Source of the DNA: Calvatia gigantea
Taxonomy: Eukaryota; Basidiomycota; Agaricomycetes; Agaricales; Lycoperdaceae
Assembly: GCA_025093985.1 (NCBI GenBank)
Contig: JACAAK010000043.1
Span: 1-25,212, forward strand
Reading direction: 5' to 3'
DNA length: 25,212 nucleotides
Positions 20,899 through 25,212 of the stretch are shown here, piece by piece (position 1 is the stretch's first letter; each line of letters starts with the position of its first letter). The notes below the pieces were generated by a model. It did no database searches, was not told where the DNA came from, and saw nothing but the letters and a program-made list of their open reading frames with translations. Made by a program: the position numbers and the translations under genes.

Positions 20899-21819
20899 AT
20901 GAAAACCCTAAAGATCGCTACTCGACAAAGCCCGCTTGCTCTTTGGCAAGCTGAACATATTCGTGCTCGTTTAGAAGCACTGCATGCGGGGCTCACAGTA
21001 GAGTTGGTGACTTTTGTTACCCAAGGGGACAAAATTTTAGATACGCCATTGGCAAAAATTGGTGGCAAAGGTTTATTTGTCAAAGAGCTTGAAGCAGCTT
21101 TGTTGGATGGTCGTGCTGATTTGGCGGTGCATTCGATGAAAGATGTTCCGATGGCTTTGCCTGAAGGTTTGTCGCTGGCCGTCATTTGTGAGCGTGAAGA
21201 TCCTTTAGATGCTTTTGTATCGAATAGTTATGTGAGTTTTGATGCATTGCCACAAGGAGCAAAGGTCGGCACTTCGAGTTTACGCCGTAAATGCCAAATT
21301 TTAAAGCAACGACCTGACCTAGACATTATCGACTTACGAGGCAACGTGGGAACACGTTTATCTAAGCTAGATGCGGGTCAGTACGATGCTATTATTTTGG
21401 CAAGTGCTGGATTAAAACGCTTGGGGTTGGCAGAACGTATCTGTCATACCATTCGACCAGAGTTGAGTTTACCTGCCGTGGGTCAGGGCGCTTTAGGGTT
21501 AGAGTGTCGTGCAAATGATCAAGCGGTATTGGATTTAATCCATCCTTTATTACATATAGACACTGATACCTGTGTTCGCGCTGAACGTGCTTTCAATGCT
21601 TATCTTGAAGGTGGATGTCAGGTACCCATTGCAGGCTATGCTACTTTAGCAGACAACCGCATTCAGCTCGAAGGGCGTGTGGGGAGTGTCGATGGGCAAA
21701 CGCTCCTCAAAGCACAAGTGGCGGGTGATGCCGCTGAAGCTGAGCATTTGGGTGTTGTCCTTGCACAAGAGTTATTGGCTCAAGGTGCAGGCGACTTACT
21801 CAAAGCCTTTTATCACTAA
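20899..21819 (+). CDS. hemC: Porphobilinogen deaminase (hydroxymethylbilane synthase)
   Basis: HemC polymerises four porphobilinogen units into hydroxymethylbilane, a cytoplasmic heme-pathway step. The 306-residue frame is intact. It shows [14 protein letters not shown], the catalytic Asp82 in [31 protein letters not shown] and the dipyrromethane cofactor Cys240 in [13 protein letters not shown]. hemD follows 12 bases later. The upstream 118 bases contain no terminator after algR, so read-through from algZR is possible; I could not fix a promoter. Confidence 0.97.
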   Translation: MKTLKIATRQSPLALWQAEHIRARLEALHAGLTVELVTFVTQGDKILDTPLAKIGGKGLFVKELEAALLDGRADLAVHSMKDVPMALPEGLSLAVICEREDPLDAFVSNSYVSFDALPQGAKVGTSSLRRKCQILKQRPDLDIIDLRGNVGTRLSKLDAGQYDAIILASAGLKRLGLAERICHTIRPELSLPAVGQGALGLECRANDQAVLDLIHPLLHIDTDTCVRAERAFNAYLEGGCQVPIAGYATLADNRIQLEGRVGSVDGQTLLKAQVAGDAAEAEHLGVVLAQELLAQGAGDLLKAFYH

Positions 21820-21831
21820 TATGTCTTAACG

Positions 21832-22610
21832 ATGCTGTTTATTAATACGCGCCCTGTTGATCGCGCGGCAAGCCTCACGATGGCACTAGAGCAACAGGCT
21901 GTTGAGGTCTATCCATTGCCGTTACTGGAGTTGTTGCCTAGAGCATGGAGTCATGACCTAGAGCGCTTGTATCAGCAGCTAGTGTACACCCAAGTGATTG
22001 TGGTGGTCAGCCCTAGTGCTGTGCAGTTTGGTATGGCACATTTGCTGCAAAGCGGTTTAACGGTGTCTGATTTACAGCATATTCAATGGATTACGGTTGG
22101 ACAAAAAACAGCGCAGGCCCTGGCTGAATATGGTTTGGATAGTGTGGTGCCTAAGGTGGAAACCTCTGAAGGGATGTTACAACTGCCTGTTTTGCAGAAC
22201 TTGGCCAGCGATGCGAGCATTGCGTTTTGGCGTGGAGAAGGTGGGCGTCAGTTTATGATGGACACTTTAATGCAACACGGGTGTCTTATACTGAACTTTG
22301 TTTTGTATGAGCGTCGCTGTCCAATGAAACGATGCAGCAACAGGCTGAATTAATTCAATGTTTATCAGAACATAATGATTATGTTGCACTGATCAGCAGT
22401 GAGGCCAGTTGGCTGAATTGGTTAGCTCTGCTGGACACAAATATTCAGCTCCTGCAAAAGGGACACTTTTTGGTGTTGGGTGAGCGTTTGGCACAGATCT
22501 TGAAGCAGTATCAACAGCAAATGCATGTGTCGTTTAAAATGAGTGTACTGAAAGATTTAAAGACAGCCACGATTGTACAGTTGTTACAAAGTGAGCAAGG
22601 GAACGCATGA
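21832..22610 (+). CDS. hemD: Uroporphyrinogen-III synthase, with one frameshift
   Basis: HemD closes hydroxymethylbilane into uroporphyrinogen III with inversion of ring D. The family is poorly conserved, but the pattern fits: LFINTRPVDRA at the start, VVVSPSAVQFGM, WITVGQKTAQAL, TSEGMLQLPVLQ, FWRGEGGRQFMMDTL and a C-terminal SSEASWLNWLALL. A base is missing at about 22319-22323, shifting the frame after YERRCP. Corrected length is 259 residues. It overlaps the hemX start by ATGA (22607-22610), so translation is coupled. Confidence 0.92.
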
Positions 22611-23449
22611 AGAAGATTCTTATCATTGTATTGATGGCTGCATTAGCGTGGATTGCGAAGCTAAGTTATGACGTGTGGGGGCTGAGTACGCAGCAAGCCA
22701 CTTTGCTCAATGAAATGCACCAAATCGAACAGCGCAGCGCCAATTTGAACGATCAAGTCGTGGCTATGCAGCGTCAAAAAGAAACTTTGAAACAAGACCC
22801 AACAGCAGCGAAGGTGACGAGTAGCCAACCCGCCGAATTGGTGGTTGAGGGCATTGATCCAATTTTGTTTATCAAGCAACAGCTGGACTTGGTTGAGTTT
22901 GCCTTAAAGCAACAGCAGTATGTGGTGGCCACCGATAAGCTGGCTTTTTTAGATATGCAGCTTGAAAAATATAACTTGGCTGTGGCGTTGAAGCAAAGTT
23001 TGCATCAGGTGATAGCACGAGATATGCAAACCATTCAAAAATTTGTGGCTGAGCGCAATGAGCAGCAAGCGCTGATTAACCGTCAGCTGCAACAGATTGA
23101 TCAGGCTTTAAGTCGGGAAATACAACAACCTCAGTTAAACACCACGCGCGATACGTCTGAATCCTTTTGGAAGCAATGGTTGAGGCTCGAACCTGCGCAA
23201 GCACCTGCAACAGCGTTAATGCAACGACAAATCGTGCTTAAAGAAGCCCAGTTACGCTTATTGTTGGCACGCCAAGCCTTAGCTACAGGGCAATATACCG
23301 AATACCAAAAAGACTTAACCGAAGTGACGCTGTTGATCCAACAACTTCCAGACCCTAAAGCCAAAGAGCTGCTGAAACAGCTGAATAAGCTGAAAACATT
23401 GGTGGTTGTCCCAACGCCTATTTTAACTACGCGTGCATTGTTGGGGTAA
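22607..23449 (+). CDS. hemX: HemX-like membrane protein
   Basis: A 280-residue protein with one N-terminal membrane span (residues 3-20, KILIIVLMAALAWIAK). A coiled-coil-like stretch (LLNEMHQIEQRSANLNDQVVAMQRQKE is its core, split here only for description) and a helical domain follow. The domain has FIKQQLDLVEFALKQQQY, FWKQWLRLEP and LKEAQLRLLLARQALATGQYTEY, resembling the C-terminal part of HemX. It is shorter than the roughly 390-residue E. coli HemX. Its position between hemD and hemY supports the call. Despite database names it has no methyltransferase domain. A role in organising late heme enzymes is suggested by context only. The frame is intact. Confidence 0.82.
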   Translation: MKKILIIVLMAALAWIAKLSYDVWGLSTQQATLLNEMHQIEQRSANLNDQVVAMQRQKETLKQDPTAAKVTSSQPAELVVEGIDPILFIKQQLDLVEFALKQQQYVVATDKLAFLDMQLEKYNLAVALKQSLHQVIARDMQTIQKFVAERNEQQALINRQLQQIDQALSREIQQPQLNTTRDTSESFWKQWLRLEPAQAPATALMQRQIVLKEAQLRLLLARQALATGQYTEYQKDLTEVTLLIQQLPDPKAKELLKQLNKLKTLVVVPTPILTTRALLG

Positions 23450-23453
23450 TGGA

Positions 23454-24647
23454 ATGAAACAAATACTGATTGCTTATGGCTTGGTAAGTTTAATTGCAAT
23501 TGCCGCGTTGAGTGTCTTGAGTTATGGACATGGTGCGGGTTATGTCTATGTGTTTTGGCATGACTGGCAGTTACAAACCAATCTCTGGATCGTATTTATT
23601 GCGCTAGCACTGCTTAGTTTTAGCTTGCATTTGGTTTGGTTGGGGCTAAAACGCTATCTCAGTCGAGAAAAACGCAAAGCGGAAACTGTTTTTGATTTTA
23701 AAAGTTTGCATCCTTATGAACAACTGGCTGTGATTTGGTTGTTGGATGCAGGCCGAGATCAACAAGCCTTTATTCAAAATGCCTTCGCGCAGTCGGGCTT
23801 GCTCAAAAGTATTATCGATGCACGTTTATATTTGATGCAGGAGCAGTTCCTGAAGCCTTAAGCGCCTTGAGCCAAAGCAATGCCATGGCTTTTGAGTTGG
23901 CTGAACTGCAGCGTATTGAACTGTTTTTAGCACAAGAAGATGCAGAACAGGCTTTAACCCATCTAGAGTTTCTCAATCAACATGAACTTTCACCTTGGCT
24001 TAAAGATGTGCAAACCGCTTATGAAGCGTGTTTAAAAGAGCTATGGGGGCGTTTTGCGATTCAGTTTCCATGGCTGTATTTACGCTCAACCCAATATGGT
24101 CATTTAGATCAAGATGTGAAAAAAAGCATGGCTGAAGCGTTTGTTGATAAAATTTGATCAAGCCAATTATGAAAATTTAGAGGATTTAAAACAACGTTAT
24201 TTGGACTTGTCTGATCAGATTTTCAGCCGCAGTTATGATGTTCAACTGCTGTGGCTTAAGTTATTAGCACGTATGCCAGACATGAGTGAACAGCACGAAC
24301 ACTTGTCGATTTATTTGCTCAATCAGCAGTTTAATTCGGAAGTATTTTATTTGTGGTTCCAGCAGCAACTTTTGAAACAGCAACCCGATTATATGGACTT
24401 GCAGCAACACATTGAAGCATGGGAAGCGAAGTATACGAGTGTGCCGGTTTTGAGTTTTGCCAAGTGGCATATTTATACTGCTTTAGGCATGCAAGAGCAG
24501 GCAGATGCGTTATTAAGTTTATATCCCGATAATGTATTAATGAACTATTTAAGAATCAAATCGACTTTAAATGGTGATGAAGATTTAATTAAACAGTTAA
24601 ATTTAATTTTTGAAAATAATGCAAATTTTGTAGAAATGAAAATATAG
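23454..24647 (+). CDS. hemY: HemY-type membrane protein of heme synthesis, with two frameshifts
   Basis: HemY of gammaproteobacteria is an inner-membrane TPR protein encoded with hemD and hemX; it is unrelated to the Bacillus protoporphyrinogen oxidase. The start ATG 23454 lies four bases after hemX. Two membrane spans are seen (about residues 5-25 and 38-62), with the HemY-typical GYVYVFWHDWQLQTNLW between them. Then comes a long helical region with TPR-like units (PEALSALSQSNAMAFELAEL, AEQALTHLEFLNQHE). Breaks: a missing T at about 23848-23851 and an extra T at about 24151-24156. They cancel, giving 397 residues, normal for the family. Confidence 0.88.
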
Positions 24648-24654
24648 GTGCATA

Positions 24655-25082
24655 ATGCAGAGCGTTTTAGATTACCCATTGGTTTATACTCAACACGTGG
24701 CTTGGGGAGATATGGATGCCTTTGGTCATGTTAATAATGTCATGTATTATCGTTATGTTGAAAGTGCGCGTTTGGCGTATATTGAACATACAGATATTTT
24801 ATCTGCGGATGTACTAACTGTTGTTGCATCAAATCAGTGCAAATATTTAAAACCAGTATTTTATCCAGACCAATTAAAAATTAGTGCACGTATTGAAGAA
24901 CTCAGAAATAGTGCATTTCGTATGCACTATTTATTATGGAGTGAACAGCAACAAGCATTAGTTGCAGAAGCAGAAGCGGTCATTGTTTGTGTCGATAAAA
25001 CCAATATGCAGAAACATTAATTCCTGAACTGGTGCGTCAAAAACTCAAAGAATTTGAGTTAACGGTCGGTCATCAAATATAA
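24655..25082 (+). CDS. Hotdog-fold acyl-CoA thioesterase, with one frameshift
   Basis: A small thioesterase of the YbgC/4-hydroxybenzoyl-CoA type. The signature AWGDMDAFGHVNNVMYYRY carries the catalytic-type Asp and the GHVNN loop, followed by ESARLAYIEHTD and a beta-sheet region ending EAEAVIVCVDK. A base is missing in the A run at about 25010-25015. The corrected end reads ELVRQKLKEFELTVGHQI, then TAA at 25080-25082 (142 residues). It begins seven bases after hemY, so it is probably part of the hem transcript. The natural substrate is unknown. Confidence 0.85.
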
Positions 25083-25212
25083 TAGGACTTACGCATTGAC
25101 GGATTCAAAAAAGTATTAAAATACTTTATAAAGTATCTGTGATCAGACGAATTAAAATGCTTCTACAGCAACTTGTACACTACCCATTTATATGGGCTTT
25201 CTCATGACAGAA
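25083..25212. other. Unassigned right edge
   Basis: No gene is supportable in these 130 bases. There is a perfect seven-pair AT hairpin, AAAGTAT-TAAA-ATACTTT (25110-25127), without a T run. The sequence GGACTTACGCATT directly after the thioesterase stop resembles the ends of some insertion sequences, and an ATG reading MGFLMTE runs into the window edge. Neither is enough for a call. Confidence 0.3.

Overview
The window is chromosomal DNA of an Acinetobacter-like gammaproteobacterium. I base this on recognisable protein sequences (MurD with a GSNAKST P-loop, PhoU, DksA, ThiC, FeoB, XerD) and on gene order. It holds core housekeeping genes. I see no prophage, CRISPR array, tRNA, rRNA or complete insertion sequence.

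Layout, left to right. Minus strand, transcribed leftwards: xerD (chromosome dimer resolution), dsbC (periplasmic disulfide isomerase) and the start of hom (homoserine dehydrogenase, cut by the window edge). Plus strand: a Fur-type iron-controlled feoA-feoB operon with a small Cys-rich FeoB-associated membrane protein and a terminator, then murD and ftsW (peptidoglycan and division). Minus strand: nudF-cpdA and dksA-gluQ, preceded upstream by thiC under a TPP riboswitch and by an unidentified lipoprotein gene. Plus strand: a tolC-type outer membrane channel and phoU with a clear terminator. A 300-base gap then holds a strong minus-strand small-RNA candidate. Minus strand: argH-yggX with a terminator. 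Plus strand, divergent from argH: algZ-algR, followed by hemC-hemD-hemX-hemY and a hotdog thioesterase. The argH/algZ/algR/hemC/hemD order is the arrangement known from Pseudomonas.

Iron and heme form a theme: Feo uptake, YggX, and the heme pathway beside the AlgZ/AlgR regulators. Cell wall and division (murD, ftsW, xerD) and nucleotide or stringent signalling (dksA, cpdA, nudF) are the others.

The most important caveat is sequence quality. Thirteen of the 25 protein genes contain single-base insertions or deletions relative to an obvious continuous protein, about 28 in all. Many lie in homopolymer runs, and they hit essential genes (ftsW, feoB, hemD, xerD). In every complete affected gene the inferred indels restore a length divisible by three. 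I read these as assembly or base-calling errors and annotate each gene over its full span, giving the break positions. Two are hidden because a +1 and a -1 cancel (in ftsW and xerD).

The best candidate for something undescribed is the roughly 86-nt RNA at 16791-16876 (minus). It has an ATGACG-17-TATAAT promoter, two small hairpins, and a terminator hairpin with a CCCCC loop followed by eight U. Other unexplained structures are a 47-base inverted repeat after ftsW, perfect or near-perfect hairpins in front of nudF and dksA, and an argH promoter lying on the algZ start codon.
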